Origin: Hippasteria phrygiana | Lineage: Eukaryota > Echinodermata > Asteroidea > Valvatida > Goniasteridae | DNA length: 64,000 nucleotides | Direction of reading: 5' to 3' | Assembly (NCBI GenBank): GCA_037893225.1 | Contig: JAZGUH010000720.1 | Span: 62,001-126,000 of the forward strand | In this document: positions 1 through 11,126 of the stretch, one piece after another | How the letters are laid out: each line of letters starts with the position of its first letter | Numbering within the stretch: position 1 is the stretch's first letter | Program-made: the position numbers and the translations under genes | The notes under the pieces: generated by a model | What the model was told of the DNA's origin: nothing | The model's database searches: none | The model's input: only the letters and a program-made list of their open reading frames with translations

Positions 1-98
1 AATTCCAACGACTATAGGTTTTTCTATTCTTCCAAGAAACGTAAATTATAACATAATTTTTCTATATTTTGTTTGCCCATCCCGAAGCAATGCATGAA

Positions 99-145
99 GC
101 ACTGCATACTCAGTGCCTTAGCCTGTGTGAAACAAAATCACAGGC
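99..145. repeat. Two short hairpins in the SINE body
   Basis: GCACTG (99-104) and CAGTGC (111-116) form a perfect 6-bp inverted repeat with a 6-nt loop. GCCTGTG (121-127) and CACAGGC (139-145) form a perfect 7-bp stem with an 11-nt loop. Both lie immediately 3' of the tRNA-like head in the SINE's orientation, so they would be consecutive stem-loops in its RNA. No function is known to me. Confidence 0.55.
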
Positions 146-146
146 T

Positions 147-219
147 CACTCGGGCGGGACACGAACCCACGACATCCTGCCTACTAGTGCAGACGTCTCA
201 ACCACTCGACCACCGAGCT
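147..219 (-). mobile_element. tRNA-derived SINE head (tRNA-like domain, minus strand)
   Basis: Read on the minus strand this is a 73-nt tRNA-like domain. An A-box-like TGGTCGAGTGG lies 8 nt from the 5' end and a B-box-like GGGTTCGTGTCC (plus 157-168) sits in the T arm. The acceptor halves AGCTCGG (plus 213-219) and CCGAGTG (plus 147-153) pair at 6 of 7 positions counting one G-U, and the T stem GTGGG/CCCGC pairs fully with one wobble. The anticodon stem TCTGC/GCAGG closes an 8-nt loop instead of 7, so this is not a usable tRNA; it is the internal pol III promoter of a SINE. The body would run towards position 1. Its boundaries and tail are not visible. Small open frames across it (69-272, 73-321) are chance readings. 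Confidence 0.75.
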
Positions 220-299
220 TGCCGGGGTCAGCTGGCCGATTTGAATCCAATGCAGCAGCGGGTATCGGGTAATCAAAAAATCAAGACTTGTGGACAAGA

Positions 300-764
300 G
301 AATTTAATATGTTTACAGTAGTTTTAATAGAAGTTCTATAGACCTATATTATTTTCTGATATAGATCGGTTGACATTTTTGTTTCCACCTCGATCACTAG
401 TAATCAGTTGAGCCCTTACAAACCAGTCTGTAATCCAACGTTGTACATGTACATAAGCATACTGAAAGCATTGTCTTTGCAAAAATCTATTGCTCATCTC
501 ATTGTTCTTCAGTATATATTGTCAGTTCAGCATATCATATGTTTTTGGTACTATTTGTCTACTATGTTTGTTTGTCCTTGTTTCTTGTCGTCTTGTCTAT
601 GTTTATCTTGTCTATGTTTAGTCCAGTCTGTTTGCTTCAAGGCATTTCAATACAAGCCTTCGGTCTTTTGAATATGCCTCCATATCAGCTTTTGTAATTA
701 AATATTCGATTTGTTATTATTGCTCTTTTGAATTTAACTTTGTACACATTTCATTGCTGATTAC
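300..764. other. AT-rich flank without recognisable feature
   Basis: Between the SINE and the satellite the sequence is AT-rich, with a T/G-rich stretch around 560-640 in which TTGTCTATGTTTA recurs. An open frame of 87 codons (408-671, plus) shows no domain, low-complexity composition and no support as a gene. I see no splice-site or promoter pattern worth calling. The satellite starts abruptly at about 765 with no matching sequence in the flank. Confidence 0.5.
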
Positions 765-1168
765 GGGGTATCTTTAACGGGCTAATTAGGCACTAATTAG
801 TGTTCGGCTGAAGCCTATACCAAAATTAAGTGTGTCCAGAAGCTTGGTCTTGTAGATTATGAAATAAAAGTTGGAGTTTTTCATAACATGTGAGGTACAC
901 TTTGTTTTAAAGGGTTAGTGATGTACGCAGCCGAAAAGAAGGCATTACAATAGTTCAGTGAAAATGGGGTATCTTTAACGGGCTAATTAGGCACTAATTA
1001 GTGTTCGGCTGAAGCCTATACCAAAATTAAGTGTGCCCAGAGACATGGTCTTGAAGATTATGAAATAAAAGTTGGAGTTTTTCATAACATGTGAGGTACA
1101 CTTTGTTTTAACGGGGTAGTTATGTACGCAGCCGAAAATTAACCGCATTACAATAGTGCAGTGAAAAC
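765..1168 (+). repeat. Left-edge monomers: old subtype, then a chimeric monomer
   Basis: The first monomer (765-965) is 201 bp. It carries TGTGTCCAGAAGCTTGG, CTTGTAGATT, AAGGGTTAG and GAAAAGAAGGCATTAC, marks that are absent from the core but present in the monomer at about 56506-56706 near the opposite edge. The second monomer is chimeric: its first half has the core AGAGACATGG variant, while its second half has the ACGGGGTAGTTATG and GAAAATTAACC marks of the divergent GGCCACAAGC subtype. The two array ends therefore share ancestry, and conversion or crossover has mixed subtypes inside single monomers. Confidence 0.85.
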
Positions 1169-1978
1169 GGATTATATTTAACGGGCTAATTAGGCACTAA
1201 TTAGTGTTCGGATGAAGCCTATACCAAAATAAAGTGTGCCCAGAAGCATGGTCTTGAAGATTATGAAATAAAAGTTGGAGTTTATAATAACATGTGAGGT
1301 ACACTTTGTTTTAAAGGGGTAGTGATGTACGCAGCCGAAAATGAACCGCATTACAATAGTGCAGTGAAAACGGGGTATCTTTAGCGGGCTAATTAGGCAC
1401 TAATTAGTGTTCGGCTGAAGCCTATACCAAAATTAAGTGTGCCCAGAGACATGGTCTTGAAGATTATGAAATAAAAGTTGGAGTTTTTAATAACATGTGA
1501 GGTACACTTTGTTTTAAAGGGGTAGTGATGTACGCAGCCGAAAATGAACCGCATTACAATAGTGCAGTGAAAACGGGGTATCTTTAACGGCTAATTAGGC
1601 ACTAATTAGTATTCGGCTGAAGCCTATACCAAAATTAAGTGTGCCCAGAAGCATGGTCTTGAAGATTATGAAATAAAAGTTGGAGTTTTTAATAACATGT
1701 GAGGTACACTTTGTTTTAAAGGGGTAGTGATGTACGCAGCCGAAAATGAACCGCATTACAATAGTGCAGTGAAAACGGGGTATCTTTAACGGGATAATTA
1801 GGCACTAATTAGTATTCGGCTGAAGCCTATACCAAAATTAAGTGTGCCCAGAAGCATGGTCTTGAAGATTATGAAATAAAAGTTGGAGTTTTTAATAACA
1901 TGTGAGGTACACTTTGTTTTAAAGGGGTAGTGATGTACGCAGCCGAAAATGAACCGCATTACAATAGTGCAGTGAAAA

Positions 1979-4820
1979 CGGGGTATCTTTAACGGGCTAA
2001 TTAGGCACTAATTAGTGTTCGGCTGAAGCCTATACCAAAATTAAGTGTGCCCAGAAGCATGGTCTTGAAGATTATGAAATAAAAGTTGGAGTTTTTAATA
2101 ACATGTGAGGTACACTTTGTTTTAAAGGGGTAGTGATGTACGCAGCCGAAAATGAACCGCATTACAATAGTGCAGTGAAAACGGGGTATCTTTAACGGGC
2201 TAATTAGGCACTAATTAGTGTTCGGCTGAAGCCTATACCAAAATTAAGTGTGCCCAGAGACATGGTCTTGAAGATTATGAAATAAAAGTTGGAGTTTTTA
2301 ATAACATGTGAGGTACACTTTGTTTTAAAGGGGTAGTGATGTACGCAGCCGAAAATGAACCGCATTACAATAGTGCAGTGAAAACGGGGTATCTTTAACG
2401 GGCTAATTAGGCACTAATTAGTGTTCGGCTGAAGCCTATACCAAAATTAAGTGTGCCCAGAAGCATGGTCTTGAAGATTATGAAATAAAAGTTGGAGTTT
2501 TTAATAACATGTGAGGTATACTTTGTTTTAAAGGGTTAGTGATGTACGCAGCCGAAAATGAACCGCATTACAATAGTGCAGTGAAAACGGGGTATCTTTA
2601 ACGGGATAATTAGGCACTAATTAATGTTCGGCTGAAGCCTATACCAAAATCAAGTGTGCCCAGAAGCATGGTCTTGAAGATTATGAAATAAAAGTTGGAG
2701 TTTTTAATAACATGTGAGGTACACTTTGTTTTAAAGGGGTAGTGATGTACGCAGCCGAAAATGAACCGCATTACAATAGTGCAGTGAAAACGGGGTATCT
2801 TTAACGGGCTAATTATGCACTAATTAGTGTTCGGCTGAAGCCTATACCAAAATTAAGTGTGCCCAGAAGCATGGTCTTGAAGATTATGAAATAAAAGTTG
2901 GAGTTTTTAATAACATGTGAGGTACACTTTGTTTTAAAGGGGTAGTGATGTACGCAGCCGAAAATGAACCGCATTACAATAGTGCAGTGAAAACGGGGTA
3001 TCTTTAACGGGCTAATTAGGCACTAAATAGTGTTCGGCTGAAGCCTATACCAAAATTAAGTGTGCCCAGAAGCATGGTCTTGAAGATTATGAAATAAAAG
3101 TTGGAGTTTTTAATAACATGTGAGGTACACTTTGTTTTAAAGGGGTAGTGATGTACGCAGCCGAAAATGAACCGCATTACAATAGTGCAGTGAAAACGGG
3201 GTATCTTTAACGGGCTAATTAGGCACTAATTAGTGTTCGGATGAAGCCTATACCAAAATTAAGTGTGGCCACAAGCATGGTCTTGTAGATTATGAAATCA
3301 AAGTTGGAGTTTTTCATAACATGTGAGGTACACTTTGTTTTAACGGGGTAGTTATGTACGCAGCCGAAAATTAACCGCATTACAATAGTGCAGTGAAAAC
3401 GGATTATATTTAACGGGCTAATTAGGCACTAATTAGTGTTCGGATGAAGCCTATACCAAAATAAAGTGTGCCCAGAAGCATGGTCTTGAAGATTATGAAA
3501 TAAAAGTTGGAGTTTTTAATAACATGTGAGGTACACTTTGTTTTAAAGGGGTAGTGATGTACGCAGCCGAAAATGAACCGCATTATAATAGTGCAGTGAA
3601 AACGGGGTATCTTTAACGGGCTAATTAGGCACTAATTAGTGTTCGGCTGAAGCCTATACCAAAATTAAGTGTGCCCAGAAGCATGGTCTTGAAGATTATG
3701 AAATAAAAGTTGGAGTTTTTCATAACATGTGAGGTACACTTTGTTTTAACGGGGTAGTTATGTACGCAGCCGAAAATTAACCGCATTACAATAGTGCAGT
3801 GAAAACGGGGTATCTTTAACGGGCTAATTAGGCACTAATTAGTGTTCGGCTGAAGCCTATACCAAAATTAAGTGTGCCCAGAAGCATGGTCTTGAAGATT
3901 ATGAAATAAAAGTTGGAGTTTTTAATAACATGTGAGGTATACTTTGTTTTAAAGGGTTAGTGATGTACGCAGCCGAAAATGAACCGCATTACAATAGTGC
4001 AGTGAAAACGGGGTATCTTTAACGGGATAATTAGGCACTAATTAATGTTCGGCTGAAGCCTATACCAAAATTAAGTGTGCCCAGAAGCATGGTCTTGAAG
4101 ATTATGAAATAAAAGTTGGAGTTTTTAATAACATGTGAGGTACACTTTGTTTTAAAGGGGTAGTGATGTACGCAGCCGAAAATGAACCGCATTACAATAG
4201 TGCAGTGAAAACGGGGTATCTTTAACGGGCTAATTAGGCACTAATTAGTGTTCGGCTGAAGCCTATACCAAAATTAAGTGTGCCCAGAAGCATGGTCTTG
4301 AAGATTATGAAATAAAAGTTGGAGTTTTTAATAACATGTGAGGTACACTTTGTTTTAAAGGGGTAGTGATGTACGCAGCCGAAAATGAACCGCATTACAA
4401 TAGTGCAGTGAAAACGGGGTATCTTTAACGGGCTAATTAGGCACTAAATAGTGTTCGGCTGAAGCCTATACCAAAATTAAGTGTGCCCAGAAGCATGGTC
4501 TTGAAGATTATGAAATAAAAGTTGGAGTTTTTAATAACATGTGAGGTACACTTTGTTTTAAAGGGGTAGTGATGTACGCAGCCGAAAATGAACCGCATTA
4601 CAATAGTGCAGTGAAAACGGGGTATCTTTAACGGGCTAATTAGGCACTAATTAGTGTTCGGATGAAGCCTATACCAAAATCAAGTGTGGCCACAAGCATG
4701 GTCTTGTAGATTATGAAATCAAAGTTGGAGTTTTTCATAACATGTGAGGTACACTTTGTTTTAACGGGGTAGTTATGTACGCAGCCGAAAATTAACCGCA
4801 TTACAATAGTGCAGTGAAAA
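1979..4820 (+). repeat. Duplicated 7-monomer block (period 1421 bp)
   Basis: Rare marks recur exactly 1421 bp (7 x 203) apart. The GAGGTATACTTTG plus AAGGGTTAGTG variant sits at about 2511 and 3932, and the GGCCACAAGC subtype monomer at 3267 and 4688. Both copies end with the same pair, a divergent monomer ending CGGATTATATTT followed by a GGATGAAGCC/AAATAAAG monomer. The block edges given are approximate because flanking monomers are nearly identical. Confidence 0.8.
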
Positions 4821-7699
4821 CGGATTATATTTAACGGGCTAATTAGGCACTAATTAGTGTTCGGATGAAGCCTATACCAAAATAAAGTGTGCCCAGAAGC
4901 ATGGTCTTGAAGATTATGAAATAAAAGTTGGAGTTTTTAATAACATGTGAGGTACACTTTGTTTTAAAGGGGTAGTGATGTACGCAGCCGAAAATGAACC
5001 GCATTACAATAGTGCAGTGAAAACGGGGTATCTTTAACGGGCTAATTAGGCACTAATTAGTGTTCGGCTGAAGCCTATACCAAAATTAAGTGTGCCCAGA
5101 GACATGGTCTTGAAGATTATGAAATAAAAGTTGGAGTTTTTAATAACATGTGAGGTACACTTTGTTTTAAAGGGGTAGTCATGTACGCAGCCGAAAATGA
5201 ACCGCATTACAATAGTGCAGTGAAAACGGGGTATCTTTAACGGCTAATTAGGCACTAATTAGTATTCGGCTGAAGCCTATACCAAAATTAAGTGTGCCCA
5301 GAAGCATGGTCTTGAAGATTATGAAATAAAAGTTGGAGTTTTTAATAACATGTGAGGTACACTTTGTTTTAAAGGGGTAGTGATGTACGCAGCCGAAAAT
5401 GAACCGCATTACAATAGTGCAGTGAAAACGGGGTATCTTTAACGGGCTAATTAGGCACTAATTAGTGTTCGGCTGAAGCCTATACCAAAATTAAGTGTGC
5501 CCAGACGCATGGTCTTGAAGATTATGAAATAAAAGTTGGAGTTTTTAATAACATGTGAGGTACACTTTGTTTTAAAGGGGTAGTGATGTACGCAGCCGAA
5601 AATGAACCGCATTACAATAGTGCAGTGAAAACGGGGTATCTTTAACGGGCTAATTAGGCACTAATTAGTGTTCGGCTGAAGCCTATACCAAAATGAAGTG
5701 TGCCCAGAAGCATGGTCTTGAAGATTATGAAATAAAAGTTGGAGTTTTTAATAACATGTGAGGTACACTTTGTTTTAAAGGGGTAGTGATGTACGCAGCC
5801 GAAAATGAACCGCATTACAATAGTGCAGTGAAAACGGGGTATCTTTAACGGGATAATTAGGCACTAATTAGTGTTCGGCTGAAGCCTATACCAAAATTAA
5901 GTGTGCCCAGAGACATGGTCTTGAAGATTATGAAATAAAAGTTGGAGTTTTTAATAACATGTGAGGTACACTTTGTTTTAAAGGGGTAGTGATGTACGCA
6001 GCCGAAAATGAACCGCATTACAATAGTGCAGTGAAAACGGGGTATCTTTAACGGGCTAATTAGGCACTAATTAGTGTTCGGCTGAAGCCTATACCAAAAT
6101 TAAGTGTGCCCAGAAGCATGGTCTTGAAGATTATGAAATAAAAGTTGGAGTTTTTAATAACATGTGAGGTACACTTTGTTTTAAAGGGGTAGTGATGTAC
6201 GCAGCCGAAAATGAACCGCATTACAATAGTGCAGTGAAAACGGGGTATCTTTAACGGGATAATTAGGCACTAATTAATGTTCGGCTGAAGCCTATACCAA
6301 AATCAAGTGTGCCCAGAAGCATGGTCTTGAAGATTATGAAATAAAAGTTGGAGTTTTTAATAACATGTGAGGTACACTTTGTTTTAAAGGGGTAGTGATG
6401 TACGCAGCCGAAAATGAACCGCATTACAATAGTGCAGTGAAAACGGGGTATCTTTAACGGGCTAATTAGGCACTAATTAGTGTTCGGCTGAAGCCTATAC
6501 CAAAATTAAGTGTGCCCAGAAGCATGGTCTTGAAGATTATGAAATAAAAGTTGGAGTTTTTAATAACATGTGAGGTACACTTTGTTTTAAAGGGGTAGTG
6601 ATGTACGCAGCCGAAAATGAACCGCATTACAATAGTGCAGTGAAAACGGGGTATCTTTAACGGGCTAATTAGGCACTAATTAGTGTTCGGCTGAAGCCTA
6701 TACCAAAATTAAGTGTGCCCAGAAGCATGGTCTTGAAGATTATGAAATAAAAGTTGGAGTTTTTAATAACATGTGAGGTACACTTTGTTTTAAAGGGGTA
6801 GTGATGTACGCAGCCGAAAATGAACCGCATTACAATAGTGCAGTGAAAACGGGGTATCTTTAACGGGATAATTAGGCACTAATTAATGTTCGGCTGAAGC
6901 CTATACCAAAATCAAGTGTGCCCAGAAGCATGGTCTTGAAGATTATGAAATAAAAGTTGGAGTTTTTAATAACATGTGAGGTACACTTTGTTTTAAAGGG
7001 GTAGTGATGTACGCAGCCGAAAATGAACCGCATTACAATAGTGCAGTGAAAACGGGGTATCTTTAACGGGCTAATTAGGCACTAATTAGTGTTCGGCTGA
7101 AGCCTATACCAAAATTAAGTGTGCCCAGAAGCATGGTCTTGAAGATTATGAAATAAAAGTTGGAGTTTTTAATAACATGTGAGGTACACTTTGTTTTAAA
7201 GGGGTAGTGATGTACGCAGCCGAAAATGAACCGCATTACAATAGTGCAGTGAAAACGGGGTATCTTTAACGGGCTAATTAGGCACTAATTAGTGTTCGGC
7301 TGAAGCCTATACCAAAATTAAGTGTGCCCAGAAGCATGGTCTTGAAGATTATGAAATAAAAGTTGGAGTTTTTAATAACATGTGAGGTACACTTTGTTTT
7401 AAAGGGGTAGTGATGTACGCAGCCGAAAATGAACCGCATTACAATAGTGCAGTGAAAACGGGGTATCTTTAACGGGCTAATTAGGCACTAAATAGTGTTC
7501 GGCTGAAGCCTATACCAAAATTAAGTGTGCCCAGAAGCATGGTCTTGAAGATTATGAAATAAAAGTTGGAGTTTTTAATAACATGTGAGGTACACTTTGT
7601 TTTAAAGGGGTAGTGATGTACGCAGCCGAAAATGAACCGCATTACAATAGTGCAGTGAAAACGGGGTATCTTTAACGGGCTAATTAGGCACTAATTAGT

Positions 7700-8950
7700 A
7701 TTCGGATGAAGCCTATACCAAAATTAAGTGTGGCCACAAGCATGGTCTTGTAGATTATGAAATCAAAGTTGGAGTTTTTCATAACATGTGAGGTACACTT
7801 TGTTTTAACGGGGTAGTTATGTACGCAGCCGAAAATGAACCGCATTACAATAGTGCAGTGAAAACGGATTATATTTAACGGGCTAATTAGGCACTAATTA
7901 GTGTTCGGATGAAGCCTATACCAAAATTAAGTGTGCCCAGAAGCATGGTCTTGAAGATTATGAAATAAAAGTTGGAGTTTTTAATAACATGTGAGGTACA
8001 CTTTGTTTTAAAGGGGTAGTGATGTACGCAGCCGAAAATGAACCGCATTACAATAGTGCAGTGAAAACGGGGTATCTTTAACGGGCTAATTAGGCACTAA
8101 TTAGTGTTCGGCTGAAGCCTATACCAAAATTAAGTGTGCCCAGAAGCATGGTCTTGAAGATTATGAAATAAAAGTTGGAGTTTTTAATAACATGTGAGGT
8201 ACACTTTGTTTTAAAGGGGTAGTGATGTACGCAGCCGAAAATGAACCGCATTACAATAGTGCAGTGAAAACGGGGTATCTTTAACGGGCTAATTAGGCAC
8301 TAATTAGTGTTCGGCTGAAGCCTATACCAAAATTAAGTGTGCCCAGAAGCATGGTCTTGAAGATTATGAAATAAAAGTTGGAGTTTTTAATAACATGTGA
8401 GGTACACTTTGTTTTAAAGGGGTAGTGATGTACGCAGCCGAAAATGAACCGCATTACAATAGTGCAGTGAAAACGGGGTATCTTTAACGGGCTAATTAGG
8501 CACTAAATAGTGTTCGGCTGAAGCCTATACCAAAATTAAGTGTGCCCAGAAGCATGGTCTTGAAGATTATGAAATAAAAGTTGGAGTTTTTAATAACATG
8601 TGAGGTACACTTTGTTTTAAAGGGGTAGTGATGTACGCAGCCGAAAATGAACCGCATTACAATAGTGCAGTGAAAACGGGGTATCTTTAACGGGCTAATT
8701 AGGCACTAATTAGTATTCGGATGAAGCCTATACCAAAATTAAGTGTGGCCACAAGCATGGTCTTGTAGATTATGAAATCAAAGTTGGAGTTTTTCATAAC
8801 ATGTGAGGTACACTTTGTTTTAACGGGGCAGTTATGTACGCAGCCGAAAATTAACCGCATTACAATAGTGCAGTGAAAACGGATTATATTTAACGGGCTA
8901 ATTAGGCACTAATTAGTGTTCGGATGAAGCCTATACCAAAATAAAGTGTG
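7700..8950 (+). repeat. 5-monomer spacing of divergent monomer pairs (1015 bp)
   Basis: The GGCCACAAGC divergent monomer occurs at 7732 and again at 8747, exactly 5 x 203 bp later. Each is preceded by a CACTAAATAG monomer and followed by a GGATGAAGCC monomer. This is a shorter block copy than its neighbours. Confidence 0.7.
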
Positions 8951-11126
8951 CCCAGAAGCATGGTCTTGAAGATTATGAAATAAAAGTTGGAGTTTTTAAT
9001 AACATGTGAGGTACACTTTGTTTTAAAGGGGTAGTGATGTACGCAGCCGAAAATGAACCGCATTACAATAGTGCAGTGAAAACGGGGTATCTTTAACGGG
9101 CTAATTAGGCACTAATTAGTGTTCGGCTGAAGCCTATACCAAAATTAAGTGTGCCCAGAAGCATGGTCTTGAAGATTATGAAATAAAAGTTGGAGTTTTT
9201 AATAACATGTGAGGTACACTTTGTTTTAAAGGGGTAGTGATGTACGCAGCCGAAAATGAACCGCATTACAATAGTGCAGTGAAAACGGGGTATCTTTAAC
9301 GGGCTAATTAGGCACTAATTAGTGTTCGGCTGAAGCCTATACCAAAATTAAGTGTGCCCAGAAGCATGGTCTTGAAGATTATGAAATAAAAGTTGGAGTT
9401 TTTAATAACATGTGAGGTACACTTTGTTTTAAAGGGGTAGTGATGTACGCAGCCGAAAATGAACCGCATTACAATAGTGCAGTGAAAACGGGGTATCTTT
9501 AACGGGATAATTAGGCACTAATTAGTGTTCGGCTGAAGCCTATACCAAAATTAAGTGTGCCCAGAGACATGGTCTTGAAGATTATGAAATAAAAGTTGGA
9601 GTTTTTAATAACATGTGAGGTACACTTTGTTTTAAAGGGGTAGTGATGTACGCAGCCGAAAATGAACCGCATTACAATAGTGCAGTGAAAACGGGGTATC
9701 TTTAACGGGCTAATTAGGCACTAATTAGTGTTCGGCTGAAGCCTATACCAAAATTAAGTGTGCCCAGAAGCATGGTCTTGAAGATTATGAAATAAAAGTT
9801 GGAGTTTTTAATAACATGTGAGGTACACTTTGTTTTAAAGGGGTAGTGATGTACGCAGCCGAAAATGAACCGCATTACAATAGTGCAGTGAAAACGGGGT
9901 ATCTTTAACGGGATAATTAGGCACTAATTAGTGTTCGGCTGAAGCCTATACCAAAATTAAGTGTGCCCAGAGACATGGTCTTGAAGATTATGAAATAAAA
10001 GTTGGAGTTTTTAATAACATGTGAGGTACACTTTGTTTTAAAGGGGTAGTGATGTACGCAGCCGAAAATGAACCGCATTACAATAGTGCAGTGAAAACGG
10101 GGTATCTTTAACGGGCTAAGTAGGCACTAATTAGTGTTCGGCTGAAGCCTATACCAAAATTAAGTGTGCCCAGAAGCATGGTCTTGAAGATTATGAAATA
10201 AAAGTTGGAGTTTTTAATAACATGTGAGGTACACTTTGTTTTAAAGGGGTAGTGATGTACGCAGCCGAAAATGAACCGCATTACAATAGTGCAGTGAAAA
10301 CGGGGTATCTTTAACGGGATAATTAGGCACTAATTAATGTTCGGCTGAAGCCTATACCAAAATCAAGTGTGCCCAGAAGCATGGTCTTGAAGATTATGAA
10401 ATAAAAGTTGGAGTTTTTAATAACATGTGAGGTACACTTTGTTTTAAAGGGGTAGTGATGTACGCAGCCGAAAATGAACCGCATTACAATAGTGCAGTGA
10501 AAACGGGGTATCTTTAACGGGCTAATTAGGCACTAATTAGTGTTCGGCTGAAGCCTATACCAAAATTAAGTGTGCCCAGAAGCATGGTCTTGAAGATTAT
10601 GAAATAAAAGTTGGAGTTTTTAATAACATGTGAGGTACACTTTGTTTTAAAGGGGTAGTGATGTACGCAGCCGAAAATGAACCGCATTACAATAGTGCAG
10701 TGAAAACGGGGTATCTTTAACGGGCTAATTAGGCACTAATTAGTGTTCGGCTGAAGCCTATACCAAAATTAAGTGTGCCCAGAAGCATGGTCTTGAAGAT
10801 TATGAAATAAAAGTTGGAGTTTTTAATAACATGTGAGGTACACTTTGTTTTAAAGGGGTAGTGATGTACGCAGCCGAAAATGAACCGCATTACAATAGTG
10901 CAGTGAAAACGGGGTATCTTTAACGGGCTAATTAGGCACTAAATAGTGTTCGGCTGAAGCCTATACCAAAATAAAGTGTGCCCAGAAGCATGGTCTTGAA
11001 GATTATGAAATAAAAGTTGGAGTTTTTAATAACATGTGAGGTACACTTTGTTTTAAAGGGGTAGTGATGTACGCAGCCGAAAATGAACCGCATTACAATA
11101 GTGCAGTGAAAACGGGGTATCTTTAA

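Noticed and set aside
147..219. Functional tRNA gene
   Set aside because: The anticodon loop has 8 nt and the D arm is atypical; SINE ancestry explains the boxes better.
69..671. Small plus-strand open frames at 69-272, 73-321 and 408-671
   Set aside because: The first two are translations of the antisense of a tRNA-derived SINE; the third is low-complexity T-rich sequence without domain, promoter or splice evidence.
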